From the NCBI GenBank assembly GCA_021775805.1, contig JAJFHD010000016.1, positions 1 through 64,000 on the forward strand: DNA of 64,000 bases, written 5' to 3'. The notes beneath the pieces were generated by a model, which was given only the letters and a program-made list of their open reading frames with translations, was not told where the DNA came from and made no database searches. Origin of the DNA: Alphaproteobacteria bacterium (GTDB lineage: Bacteria > Pseudomonadota > Alphaproteobacteria > Rhizobiales > JAJFHC01). Of the stretch, positions 8,490 through 17,850 are shown in pieces. How positions within the stretch are numbered: the first letter of the stretch is position 1; each line of letters begins with the position of its first letter. The position numbers and the translations under genes are program-made.

Positions 8490-11400
8490 ATGCCGATGCG
8501 ATATGGCGATCTTATTCAGTTTGAGCCGATCGAATCGGTCATTCAGCTTCTGGACGCCAACCGCCCGGATGAAGCAAAGAAACTGGTTTCGACCTATGTC
8601 ATTTCCGACGACATGGCCGAGAGGATCGCGAAGCTCATGATCCCCCAGCTGTCGTTCGACGAGGCGGTGGACCATATGGGCGTGCTGGTTGTCGGCAATT
8701 ACGGGACCGGCAAATCGCACCTGATGTCGGTGCTTTCGCTGGTCGCGGAGGACGCCGCCTATGTCCCGATGATCCGCCATCCAAAAGTCGCCGAAGCCGC
8801 TGCCGCGATCGCTGGAAAGTTTAAAGTACATCGGATCGAAATCTCCAGCCAGATGTCTCTCCGGGACATCGTCACGCAGCAGCTCGAGATCTTCCTCGAA
8901 AAGCACGGCGTTAGCTACACCTTCCCACCAGCCGAAAAGGTGACCAACAACAAGGAGGCCTTCGACGAAATGATGGCAGCGTTCGCCGAGGTTCACCCGA
9001 ACCATGGCGTTCTTCTCGTCGTCGACGAGTTCCTCGACTATCTTCGCTCCCGCAGGGATCACGACCTCGTTCTCGACCTTTCGTTCCTGCGTGAGATTGG
9101 CGAGGTCACGAAACACCTCCGCTTCCGCTTCGTCGCCGGCGTTCAGGAAGCGATCTTCGACAGCAGCCGCTTCCAGCACGTCGCCGATAGCCTGCGTCGT
9201 GTGAAGGATCGCTTCACACAAGTCCTGCTTGCTCGGCAAGACGTCAGTTTCGTGGTGGCCGAGCGGCTCCTGAAGAAGACGGCCGATCAGCAGAACAAGA
9301 TCCGTACCTACCTTGCGCCGTTCGCCAAGTTCTATGGCTCGATGAATGAGCGCATGGACGAGTACGTCCGGCTTTTTCCGGTGCATCCTGATTACATCGG
9401 GACGTTCGAGCGCCTGGTGTTCACCGAAAAGCGCGGCGCATTGGTCACGCTCCGGGATCAGATTCAGGCCATCCTCAAAGATGAGGTGCCCGAAGACCGG
9501 CCGGGGCTGATCGGTTACGACAAGTTCTGGGAGACGGTTACGTCGAACTCCGTCCTGCGCTCGGATCCGAACATCGGGCCAGTGCTCAAGGTGTCGGAGG
9601 TCCTGTCGGAACGCGTGCGGAAGGCATTCACGCGTCCGGCGTACAAGCCGATGGCGCTTCGGATTATTGACGGTCTCTCGGTCCATCGCCTGACAACAGG
9701 CGGGGACATCTACGTTCCTGTTGGTCCGACCGCTGAGGAACTCCGTGACACGCTCTGCCTGTTCCAGCCAGGCATCGAAGATATGGGTGGAGAGCCGGAA
9801 GCCGACCTGCTGTCACTCGTGCAGACCGTCCTGCGGGAGACTCTGAAGACCGTCAACGGCCAGTTCATCTCCAAGGCTTTGGACACCGAGCAGTACTATC
9901 TCGATCTGAAGAAGGACGTCGATTACGACGCCCAGGTCGAGAAGCGCTCTGAAGCCCTTTCCGATGATGCGCTCGATCGCGCCTACTACAGCGCCATCCG
10001 ACAACTGATGGAGCTCACCGATGAAACCACCTATGTCACCGGCCACCAAATCTGGCAGTACCAGATCGAATGGCAGGACCGCCGCGTCGAGCGCAACGGG
10101 TATCTCTTCTTCGGTGCGCCGAACGATAGGCCGACCGCTCAGCCCGAGCGGGACTTCTACATCTATTTCATTCAGCCTTTCGAGCCGCCACGGTTCCGTG
10201 ACGACCACAAGGCGGACGAGGTCTTCTTCCGGCTGAAGGGGCTCGACGACGCGATCAGGCGCCATCTCTCCTTCTTTGCTGCCGCTCAGGATCTCGCATC
10301 GACTGCCAGCGGTGGAGCGAAGTCGATCTACCTCGACAAGGCCAAAGACGCCCTGCGCGACATGAGCAAGTGGCTGCAGGAAAAGCAGATGACGGCCTTC
10401 GAGGTCACCTATCAGGGCAAGACGAAGACCCTTCAGGAGTGGACCAAGGGCGTCTCGCTGCGCGACAAGGCCCGGCTTGGACCGGAGGAACGGATCAACT
10501 TCCGCGACGTCGTGAACGTCATCTCCGGCCTCGCGTTGAACAATCAGTTTGCTGAGGTGGCGCCAGAGTACCCGACTTTCTCCGCGCTCGTGACCGAGTC
10601 GAACCGGAAGCAGCTCGTCGGAAACGCTCTTCGCGCGCTTGCAGGCGGGAATCGCACGAAGGACGCCGTCGTCGTTCTCGACGGGCTGGAGATGCTCGAT
10701 GGCGATCGCATCGATCCCACCCGGTCTCGGTACGCGCAGGAGGTGTTGACCCGGCTGAAAGCCAAGGGGCATGGCCAGGTGCTAAACCGCGGCGAGCTGG
10801 TCAGCGGCGACACCGACGTTGAGTATTTCGCGCCGATCAAGTTTCGCCTCGAGCCCGATCTTCTGGCCACCGTTCTCGGCGGACTGGTCTACGCAGGCGA
10901 CATCGTCCTGGCGATCACCGGCGACAAGATCGACTCCGGCAAAATCACGCTGCTCGCCGAGCGGCCGCTCGACGAATTCAAGCAGTTCAAGCACGTCGAG
11001 GCGCCAAAAGAGATCAACGTCGCCGTCCTCCGCTCGCTGTTCGAGATGTTGGGTCTGCCGCCCGGCCTCGCCCAGCAGGCAACACAAGGCTCGGACGAGC
11101 CGGTCAAGCTGCTCCAGGAGGAGGTCGGGAAGCTGACGCGGCGCGTACTCAGCGCCACCACGGACATGACCGCCCGGCTGAGCTTCTGGGGTCAGCCGCT
11201 GTTACGGGACGAAGAAATACTCGACTGGCGCACCAAGCTGGACGGGCTCAAGGGCTTCTCGGAGAGCCTGGCACCCTACAACACCGTCGGGAAGCTCAAG
11301 AACCTTCGCATCGGCTCCGACGACATCGCCGCGCAGAAGAAGAACCTCGAAGTGCTGGAAGCCGTCGAGGGGATGTTGGAGCTGGTGTCCGAGCTCGGCA

Positions 11401-12221
11401 CCACGGCCAGCTATCTGTCGCAGGCCGAGATGGTCCTGTCGGCGGATCATGCCTGGGTGAAGCAGGCGCAGGAGACCCGGAAGCAGATTCTCGACAAGCT
11501 CGCTTCGGATCGGACCGCGCAGCATGCGGCCGAGTACCGGCAGACGCTGGCCCGGCTCAAGAAGGACTACATCACCGCCTATGTCGGGCAGCACAGCAAG
11601 GCGCGCCTTGGGGTCGCGGAGGACAAGACGAAGTCCGCGCTCCGCAAGGACCCACGGCTAGTCGCAATGCGGGCACTGGCTGGCATCTCCTTAATGCCGA
11701 CTAGCCAGTTGACGAGCTTCGAGGAGAAGCTGGACAAGCTGAAGAGCTGTGCGTCGCTGGTGGCATCCGAGCTCTCGGCCAGCCCCGTCTGCCCGCACTG
11801 CAACTTCCGGCCTGCGAACGAGCAAGGCGACCTGCTTCCGGCCGCCAACGTGCTCAAGCAGCTCGATGACGAGCTTGACCGCCTTCTGGAAGGCTGGGCG
11901 CAGACGCTGGTCGACAACCTCGAGGATCCGATCATTCAGTCGAACTTCGAGCTCCTGAAGGACTCGTCCCGCAAGATCGTCAGCGGTTTTGCCGAGACCA
12001 AGACCCTTCCCGAGTTTGTCACACCCGAGTTCATAGCGGCCGTTCAGGAGGCGCTGTCGGGTCTGGAAAAGATCAGCGTTACCGGAGAGGACATCAGGAA
12101 GGCGCTGCTCCAGGGCGGATCGCCGGCAACGCCCGAGGATCTGCGCAAGCGTTTCGAAGCGTTCCTGAACGATCGCTGCAAGGGCAAGGACACGACCAAA
12201 CTGCGCTTCGTGGTCGAGTGA
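8490..12221 (+). CDS. brxC: BREX ATPase BrxC/PglY (DUF6079)
   Basis: 1243 residues from ATG at 8490, preferred over a TTG at 8472 because GGGGGAAGG lies 6-13 bases upstream. Walker A is at 69-76 (GNYGTGKS), Walker B near 175-184 (LLVVDEFLDY). A long, mostly helical body follows, and near the C-terminus a zinc-ribbon-like CPHC element (SPVCPHCNFRP). The family is a large AAA-like ATPase required for BREX phage exclusion, and it is present in all common BREX types. It ends in a 4-base overlap with an alternative GTG start of pglX. The gene is intact and shows the same high-GC codon style as its neighbours. Confidence 0.94.
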   Translation: MPMRYGDLIQFEPIESVIQLLDANRPDEAKKLVSTYVISDDMAERIAKLMIPQLSFDEAVDHMGVLVVGNYGTGKSHLMSVLSLVAEDAAYVPMIRHPKVAEAAAAIAGKFKVHRIEISSQMSLRDIVTQQLEIFLEKHGVSYTFPPAEKVTNNKEAFDEMMAAFAEVHPNHGVLLVVDEFLDYLRSRRDHDLVLDLSFLREIGEVTKHLRFRFVAGVQEAIFDSSRFQHVADSLRRVKDRFTQVLLARQDVSFVVAERLLKKTADQQNKIRTYLAPFAKFYGSMNERMDEYVRLFPVHPDYIGTFERLVFTEKRGALVTLRDQIQAILKDEVPEDRPGLIGYDKFWETVTSNSVLRSDPNIGPVLKVSEVLSERVRKAFTRPAYKPMALRIIDGLSVHRLTTGGDIYVPVGPTAEELRDTLCLFQPGIEDMGGEPEADLLSLVQTVLRETLKTVNGQFISKALDTEQYYLDLKKDVDYDAQVEKRSEALSDDALDRAYYSAIRQLMELTDETTYVTGHQIWQYQIEWQDRRVERNGYLFFGAPNDRPTAQPERDFYIYFIQPFEPPRFRDDHKADEVFFRLKGLDDAIRRHLSFFAAAQDLASTASGGAKSIYLDKAKDALRDMSKWLQEKQMTAFEVTYQGKTKTLQEWTKGVSLRDKARLGPEERINFRDVVNVISGLALNNQFAEVAPEYPTFSALVTESNRKQLVGNALRALAGGNRTKDAVVVLDGLEMLDGDRIDPTRSRYAQEVLTRLKAKGHGQVLNRGELVSGDTDVEYFAPIKFRLEPDLLATVLGGLVYAGDIVLAITGDKIDSGKITLLAERPLDEFKQFKHVEAPKEINVAVLRSLFEMLGLPPGLAQQATQGSDEPVKLLQEEVGKLTRRVLSATTDMTARLSFWGQPLLRDEEILDWRTKLDGLKGFSESLAPYNTVGKLKNLRIGSDDIAAQKKNLEVLEAVEGMLELVSELGTTASYLSQAEMVLSADHAWVKQAQETRKQILDKLASDRTAQHAAEYRQTLARLKKDYITAYVGQHSKARLGVAEDKTKSALRKDPRLVAMRALAGISLMPTSQLTSFEEKLDKLKSCASLVASELSASPVCPHCNFRPANEQGDLLPAANVLKQLDDELDRLLEGWAQTLVDNLEDPIIQSNFELLKDSSRKIVSGFAETKTLPEFVTPEFIAAVQEALSGLEKISVTGEDIRKALLQGGSPATPEDLRKRFEAFLNDRCKGKDTTKLRFVVE

Positions 12222-12256
12222 CCGCCCGCCAACCGATTCCGGAAAGAGACGAGCCT

Positions 12257-15040
12257 ATGAATGACCAACTGAAGATGGAGAGCGGGAGGAGCGGCGGCGC
12301 GGTCGAGTGCCTTGGGATGACGTTCCCGAGCGAGGATGCGCGGCGGGAACACTTCCTGAAGCTGCTGGCAGAGAAGCTAAAGGATCCAGCGTTCCGCAAC
12401 CAGGAGGGCTTTCCACAGGGGTCAGACGAAGCAATCCTGGCCATGTCGGACCCGCCTTACTACACCGCGTGCCCCAACCCCTTCCTCGAAGACTTCGTGC
12501 ACCACTACGGCAAGCCATACGACCCGAGTGTGAAGTACAGCAGGGAGCCCCAAACGGTAGACGTGACGGTTGGCAAAACAGACGCACTTTATAAAGCCCA
12601 CTCGTACCACACCAAGGTGCCGCATCTGGCCATCGTGCCGTCGATCCTGCATTACACGGAACCAGGTGACATCGTTCTTGATGCTTTCGGTGGGTCGGGG
12701 ATGACGGGCGTTGCCGCGCAGTGGTGTGGCTTAGCACCGGCGACCTATCGGCATGGGCTGGAGCTGGAATGGAAAAAACAAGGCAAACCTGCTCCCAAGT
12801 GGGGAGCCCGGCGTGCAGTCCTCAATGATTTATCGCCAGCCGCCACTTTCATCGGTGCCAACTATAACATTCCGTTCGATGTAGAAGCCTTCGCCAAAGC
12901 TGGCAAGCAGCTTCTCAAAGAACTCGAACAAGACATTGGCTGGATGTACGAAACGACCCACACCGACGGCAAGACCAAGGGGCGGATTGAGTACACGGTG
13001 TGGAGTGAGGTCTTCACCTGCCCGCATTGCGCTGGGGAGGTCAACTACCTGGATGAGGCCTTAAATGAAGACACCAAACGGGTCCAGGACGACTTCCCTT
13101 GCCCTCATTGTGGCGCCGAACTCACCAAGAAGAAGCTCGAAAAGCTCTTCGAAACGACCATCGACCCCATTTCAGGGAACGCGCTCAAAACCGCGAAAAG
13201 AGTGCCGAGTAGGATCAGCTATGTAACCGGAGGTGGAAAGTATGAAAAGAAACCCGACGCCTTCGATCGTGGGGTCTTGGGCAAAATTGCGGCACTGCCT
13301 TTCCCTGCAGCCTTGCCAGCAGATCGGATGATGCATGCCCCGGAGGAGCAGCTAAAATGGGGCGACAAATGGCGCGCGGGATCCGCTTCCTTTTCACACG
13401 TTCATCAACTTTTTCTCCCGCGTGCCGCGCAAGCGATTGGGAAACTGTGGGAGAAGGCAAATGCAAACCCAGATCTTCGCATTCGCGCTTTCCTTTTATA
13501 CATGGTCGAACAATCGATTCCAGGCTTGTCGGTTTTAAATAGGTACAGGCCGACTGGTTTTTCTCAGACAAGTCAGTACATGACAGGCGTTTATTACGTC
13601 GCCTCACAACATTCTGAATGCAGCCCGTGGTACAACTTGGGCGGCAAACTCGACCGTTTGATCAAAGCATTCCACGATTACAAAGTCGGCGCTGGAAATA
13701 CAACGATCACAACGGGCACGGCAGCACAACTTGGACTGCCTGACAGCCGTATTGATTACATCTTCACCGACCCACCTTTCGGGGACAACCTCGCGTATTC
13801 CGAGCTGAACTTTGTTGTCGAGGCTTTCCATCGCGTGTTTACGCACCAAGGGCCTGAAGCCGTGATCAGTGACAGCCAGAAAAAGGGCTTGCACGAATAC
13901 TACCGGCTGATGAAGTCCTGCTTTTCCGAGTATTACCGCGTGCTCAAACCGGGCCGCTGGATGACGGTCGTTTTTTCGAATACCCAAGCTGCTGTTTGGA
14001 ATGGAATTCGAACGGCTCTGCAGGAGGCTGGGTTCGTCATTGCCAACGTTTCCGCGCTGAACAAAGTGCAGGGCAGTTTCAATGCGGTTTCAAATGCTAC
14101 ATCCGTCAAACAGGACTTGGTCATCACGGCCTATAAACCCAATGGCGGTCTGGAAGCTCGCTTTTTGAAATCCGGAGGAAAGGGCGACTCGGTGTGGGAC
14201 TTCGTTCAAACCCATTTGGGATATCTGCCTTCCGTCAAGATGAAGGGGGGGGAACTTGAATTTATTCAGGAGCGCGACCCGCGAATCATCTTTGATCGCA
14301 TGGTGGCATGGTTCGTAAAACACGGTTTTCCCGTGCCACTGTCCAGCCAGGAATTTCAGGCAGGTCTCAGCCAGCGTTTCGAACCGCGAGACGGGATGAT
14401 TTTTCTGCCAGACCAAGCTGCCGAGTACGACAAGAAGCGCATGCAGGTCGCAGTTGCTCCACAGATGGAAATGTTTGTTTCGGATGAGCGAAGCGCTATC
14501 GATTGGCTATCTGATTTCTTGAAGAAGCGCCCATCCACCTATTCTGAGATCACCCCGGAATACATGCCTATGGTCGGCGCAGCGAAAAAGAAGGGAGAAA
14601 TAATTCCAGAGCTAATTAGTTTACTGGATGAAAACTTCATTCAGTTTGACGGAAAAGGTGAAGTTCCAAGCCAGATTCACAGCTATCTGTCCACCAACCA
14701 CAAGGATCTTCGTGGGCTAGAAAAGAACAGCCCGGCGCTGGTGGCGAAGGCCAAGGACCGTTGGTATGTGCCCGACCCGAGCAAGGCGCAGGACTTGGAG
14801 ATGAGACGCGAAAAGGCGCTACTAAAAGAGTTCGAGGGTTACCAAGCCGCGACAGGCCGCAAGCTTAAGGAATTCCGGCTCGAGGTGCTGCGCACCGGGT
14901 TCAAGACCGCGTGGGCGTCCAAGGACTACAAGACCATCATCGGCATCGCCCAGAAGATCCCCGAGGAGGCGCTGCAGGAGGACGAGAAGCTGCTGCTCTG
15001 GTACGACCAGGCGCTCACCCGCATGGAGGCTGATGCGTGA
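12257..15040 (+). CDS. pglX: BREX type 3 adenine-specific DNA methyltransferase PglX (PglXI)
   Basis: 927 residues from ATG 12257; a GTG at 12218 overlapping brxC would add 13 residues. It has a first DPPY motif at 65-68, an AdoMet-binding VLDAFGGSGMTG at about 140-151, two CPHC pairs forming a zinc ribbon (about 255-295), and a second DPPF at 505-508. In BREX, PglX methylates host DNA at a non-palindromic site to mark self, and it is needed for defence. The central part (about 12.5-14.7 kb) looks clearly poorer in G and C than both ends and the flanking genes, suggesting replacement by recombination. The stop overlaps brxHII. Confidence 0.93.
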   Translation: MNDQLKMESGRSGGAVECLGMTFPSEDARREHFLKLLAEKLKDPAFRNQEGFPQGSDEAILAMSDPPYYTACPNPFLEDFVHHYGKPYDPSVKYSREPQTVDVTVGKTDALYKAHSYHTKVPHLAIVPSILHYTEPGDIVLDAFGGSGMTGVAAQWCGLAPATYRHGLELEWKKQGKPAPKWGARRAVLNDLSPAATFIGANYNIPFDVEAFAKAGKQLLKELEQDIGWMYETTHTDGKTKGRIEYTVWSEVFTCPHCAGEVNYLDEALNEDTKRVQDDFPCPHCGAELTKKKLEKLFETTIDPISGNALKTAKRVPSRISYVTGGGKYEKKPDAFDRGVLGKIAALPFPAALPADRMMHAPEEQLKWGDKWRAGSASFSHVHQLFLPRAAQAIGKLWEKANANPDLRIRAFLLYMVEQSIPGLSVLNRYRPTGFSQTSQYMTGVYYVASQHSECSPWYNLGGKLDRLIKAFHDYKVGAGNTTITTGTAAQLGLPDSRIDYIFTDPPFGDNLAYSELNFVVEAFHRVFTHQGPEAVISDSQKKGLHEYYRLMKSCFSEYYRVLKPGRWMTVVFSNTQAAVWNGIRTALQEAGFVIANVSALNKVQGSFNAVSNATSVKQDLVITAYKPNGGLEARFLKSGGKGDSVWDFVQTHLGYLPSVKMKGGELEFIQERDPRIIFDRMVAWFVKHGFPVPLSSQEFQAGLSQRFEPRDGMIFLPDQAAEYDKKRMQVAVAPQMEMFVSDERSAIDWLSDFLKKRPSTYSEITPEYMPMVGAAKKKGEIIPELISLLDENFIQFDGKGEVPSQIHSYLSTNHKDLRGLEKNSPALVAKAKDRWYVPDPSKAQDLEMRREKALLKEFEGYQAATGRKLKEFRLEVLRTGFKTAWASKDYKTIIGIAQKIPEEALQEDEKLLLWYDQALTRMEADA

Positions 15041-17850
15041 CGCATGCGGGCCGTGGACATGGCATCGGCGAGTGGTGCTGGCATGGAAGGCATGCCGCGC
15101 CCTGCCGTGTCGTCGATCGGGAGGAGATCTGGGGCGAAACTGCCTATCGCGTCTGGCTGCCCGCCAAGGACGCTGTTGTCCGCGCCCGCGCTCGCGACCT
15201 GAGCCCGCTCGACTCCATCCAGCCCACGGTCGAGCAGATCCTGCACACCGCCGCAGCGGCAAAGCTGTTGGACGCGCTGGAGGACAACCTTCTGCTGGCG
15301 CCGATTCAGTCGAGCGTCGTGCCGCTGCCGCACCAACTCTACACGCTCAACCGCGCCATGAGCCGGGACAGGATACGCTATCTGCTCGCGGACGAGGTCG
15401 GTCTCGGCAAGACGATCGAAGCCGGCCTCATCCTGCGGGAGCTCAAACTACGCGGGATGGCGAAGCGGATCCTTGTGGTCGCGCCCAAGGGGCTGGTCCG
15501 GCAATGGCAGGCTGAGATGCGGCTTCACTTCGGAGAGAACTTCCAGTTCATCGAACCGGCCGAACTCTCCGCATTCCGCCAATGGCGCAGCGACGAGGAG
15601 AACCTCTGGCGGCTGCATGATCAGGTGATCTGCTCGCTCGACTCCGTGAAGCCGCTCGAAGGCCGTCGTGGATGGAGTCTGGAGCAGCTCAGCACCTACA
15701 ATCGGGAGCGCTTCGAGGACCTGATTTCGGCATCCTGGGATCTGGTCATCATCGACGAAGCCCACCGCATGGGCGGCAGCACGGACCAGGTCGCACGCTA
15801 CAAGCTGGGCGCTGCGTTGGCGGAAGCCGCGCCCTACCTGCTGCTCCTTTCAGCGACGCCGCACCAGGGGAAGACCGACCAGTTCCATCGCTTGCTTCAG
15901 CTGATCGACCGGGATTCGTTCCCGGATGAGAGCAGCGTGACGAGCGAGCGGGTGCGCCCCTTCGTGGTCCGCACGGAAAAGCGCGCCTCGATCGATGCGG
16001 AAGGCAAACCTCTGTTCAAGCCACGCATGACCCGGCTTCAGCCTGTTGCCTGGCAGGACCGGCATGCGGCTCAGCAGAAGCTGTATGAGGCGGTCACTGA
16101 CTATGTCCGCCACGGCTACAACCAGGCCATGGCCGCGAAGCAACGACACATCGGGTTCCTGATGATCCTGATGCAGCGGCTGGTGACTTCCAGCACGGCC
16201 GCCATCCGCACGACACTCGAAAAGCGACAGGCCTTGCTGGACCAGCCGCAGCTCCAGCCGTCCCTGTTCGATACGGCCGACGTCGATGAATGGGCAGAGC
16301 TGGACGGCCAAACGCAGGTCGATTTGGCGGTCCAGACGAAGGGCTGGGAGATGGAGAAGGCCGAGGTCGACACGCTGCTCGAACTTGCCCGATCCACGGA
16401 GGCTCAGGGCACGGATGCCAAAGCCGAAGCGATTCTGGAGCTCATCTACAAACTTCAGCAGGAGGAGAACGATCCGGAGCTGAAGATTCTGGTTTTCACG
16501 GAGTTCGTGCCGACGCAGGCGATGCTTGCGGAATTTCTGGAAAGCCGCGGCTTCTCGGTCGCCACGCTGAACGGCAGCATGGATCTCGAAGCGCGCGCGC
16601 GGGCTCAACAGGTTTTCTCCCGCGATGTCCGCATTCTTGTCTCGACCGATGCTGGCGGCGAAGGCCTGAACCTTCAATTCTGCCATGTCATCGTCAACTT
16701 CGACATGCCGTGGAACCCGATGCGCGTCGAACAACGCATCGGTCGCGTCGATCGCATCGGGCAGCCGCACATTGTTCGCGCGATCAACTTCGTGCTGGAG
16801 GACACGGTCGAGCATCGTGTCCGCGAGGTCCTTGAAACGAAACTCGCCGTCATTGCCAAAGAGTTCGGCGTCGACAAAGCCTCCGATGTGATGGACTCGG
16901 TCGAAACAGAGCTTCTGTTCGATGAGTTGTTCGTCCAGGGACTCCAGAACCCTGACGCAATCGAAAGCGAGTGCGACACGGTCGTATCCCAACTTCGATC
17001 GACCATCGCGGAAAGCCGCAAGAGCAGCGAGTTCTTGTCCGATGGGCACGAGCTCGATGCGGACGATGCCCGCAAGTGGCGGGACCACCCGGCGCAGTTC
17101 TGGCTGGAGCGGGCGATCACGACCGGGTTGCCCGCGCGTGGCGGGAAAGCTGTCAAGGAAGCCGACGCATGGCGGGTGCGCTGGGCGGATGGCAGCGAGT
17201 CAGCCAAGGTCTGCTTCGACGCGAGAACGGCAGAAGACCGGCCCGATATCGAATGGGTGACGCTTGAAGATCCCCGCGCTCGGGCGGTGATCAGCGATCT
17301 GCCGCGCTGCGTTTTGGGTCAACCCCTGCCGACAGTCCGGATTGCAGGGCTTCCTGACAGCGTCCGGGGCGTATGGTCGCTTTGGGAGATCAGCCTGTCC
17401 GCCGATGACTTCAGCCGTCGGCGTTTCCTATCCGTGTTCGTCAACGACGAAGGGCGTACCTTCCTGCCGACAGCCAAGCGGATCTGGGATCTTCTTCTGA
17501 CGGAACAAGTCGAGCGGGTCGGAGCAGTCGCTGCGGGAGATGCCGATGGCTGGTTTGATCGGTCAAGGAATGCCGCTCTCGCTCAGGGTGAGCGCATCTT
17601 CACCGATCTGGTCGAGGAGCACAGGACCCGGATCCAGGAAGAGCGCGAACGCGCCAAGTACGCCTACGATGCGCGATACCAGGCCATCGGCCGGGTCGGC
17701 CTCCAGACGGTTCGTGATTACCGTCGCAAGCGTCTACAGTCCGACCATGATGCTCGTATGGCGCAGCTCGACTCTGCCGAAGCATACACGCCCGATCTCA
17801 ATGCCATCCTCATGTTGCGCGTCGGCGAACCGGCGCCTGGTGCATCATGA
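15037..17850 (+). CDS. brxHII: BREX type 3 helicase BrxHII (SNF2/DEAD-like)
   Basis: 937 residues. A GTG start with TGGAGG seven bases upstream overlaps the pglX stop by four bases. Helicase motif I is DEVGLGKT (residues 119-126), motif II is DEAH at 240-243, and motif III is LLLSATPHQGK. In the second RecA lobe are LVFTEFVPTQAML, STDAGGEGLNLQ and the SNF2-type motif VI RIGRVDRIGQ. The C-terminal third is a helical extension rich in charged residues. BrxHII is the signature helicase of type 3 BREX and is presumed to act on DNA during exclusion. The coding frame is intact. Confidence 0.93.
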   Translation: MTHAGRGHGIGEWCWHGRHAAPCRVVDREEIWGETAYRVWLPAKDAVVRARARDLSPLDSIQPTVEQILHTAAAAKLLDALEDNLLLAPIQSSVVPLPHQLYTLNRAMSRDRIRYLLADEVGLGKTIEAGLILRELKLRGMAKRILVVAPKGLVRQWQAEMRLHFGENFQFIEPAELSAFRQWRSDEENLWRLHDQVICSLDSVKPLEGRRGWSLEQLSTYNRERFEDLISASWDLVIIDEAHRMGGSTDQVARYKLGAALAEAAPYLLLLSATPHQGKTDQFHRLLQLIDRDSFPDESSVTSERVRPFVVRTEKRASIDAEGKPLFKPRMTRLQPVAWQDRHAAQQKLYEAVTDYVRHGYNQAMAAKQRHIGFLMILMQRLVTSSTAAIRTTLEKRQALLDQPQLQPSLFDTADVDEWAELDGQTQVDLAVQTKGWEMEKAEVDTLLELARSTEAQGTDAKAEAILELIYKLQQEENDPELKILVFTEFVPTQAMLAEFLESRGFSVATLNGSMDLEARARAQQVFSRDVRILVSTDAGGEGLNLQFCHVIVNFDMPWNPMRVEQRIGRVDRIGQPHIVRAINFVLEDTVEHRVREVLETKLAVIAKEFGVDKASDVMDSVETELLFDELFVQGLQNPDAIESECDTVVSQLRSTIAESRKSSEFLSDGHELDADDARKWRDHPAQFWLERAITTGLPARGGKAVKEADAWRVRWADGSESAKVCFDARTAEDRPDIEWVTLEDPRARAVISDLPRCVLGQPLPTVRIAGLPDSVRGVWSLWEISLSADDFSRRRFLSVFVNDEGRTFLPTAKRIWDLLLTEQVERVGAVAAGDADGWFDRSRNAALAQGERIFTDLVEEHRTRIQEERERAKYAYDARYQAIGRVGLQTVRDYRRKRLQSDHDARMAQLDSAEAYTPDLNAILMLRVGEPAPGAS

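Noticed and set aside
8469..9686. 405-codon minus-strand open frame across brxC
   Set aside because: Antisense shadow of a GC-rich gene; the plus strand carries clear Walker motifs and there is no family-like content on the minus strand.
9813..10772. 319-codon minus-strand open frame across brxC
   Set aside because: Same reason: mirror of a long coding gene, Leu/Asp/Val-rich as expected for antisense frames.
15850..17088. 412-codon minus-strand open frame across brxHII
   Set aside because: Antisense shadow; the plus frame has all helicase motifs.
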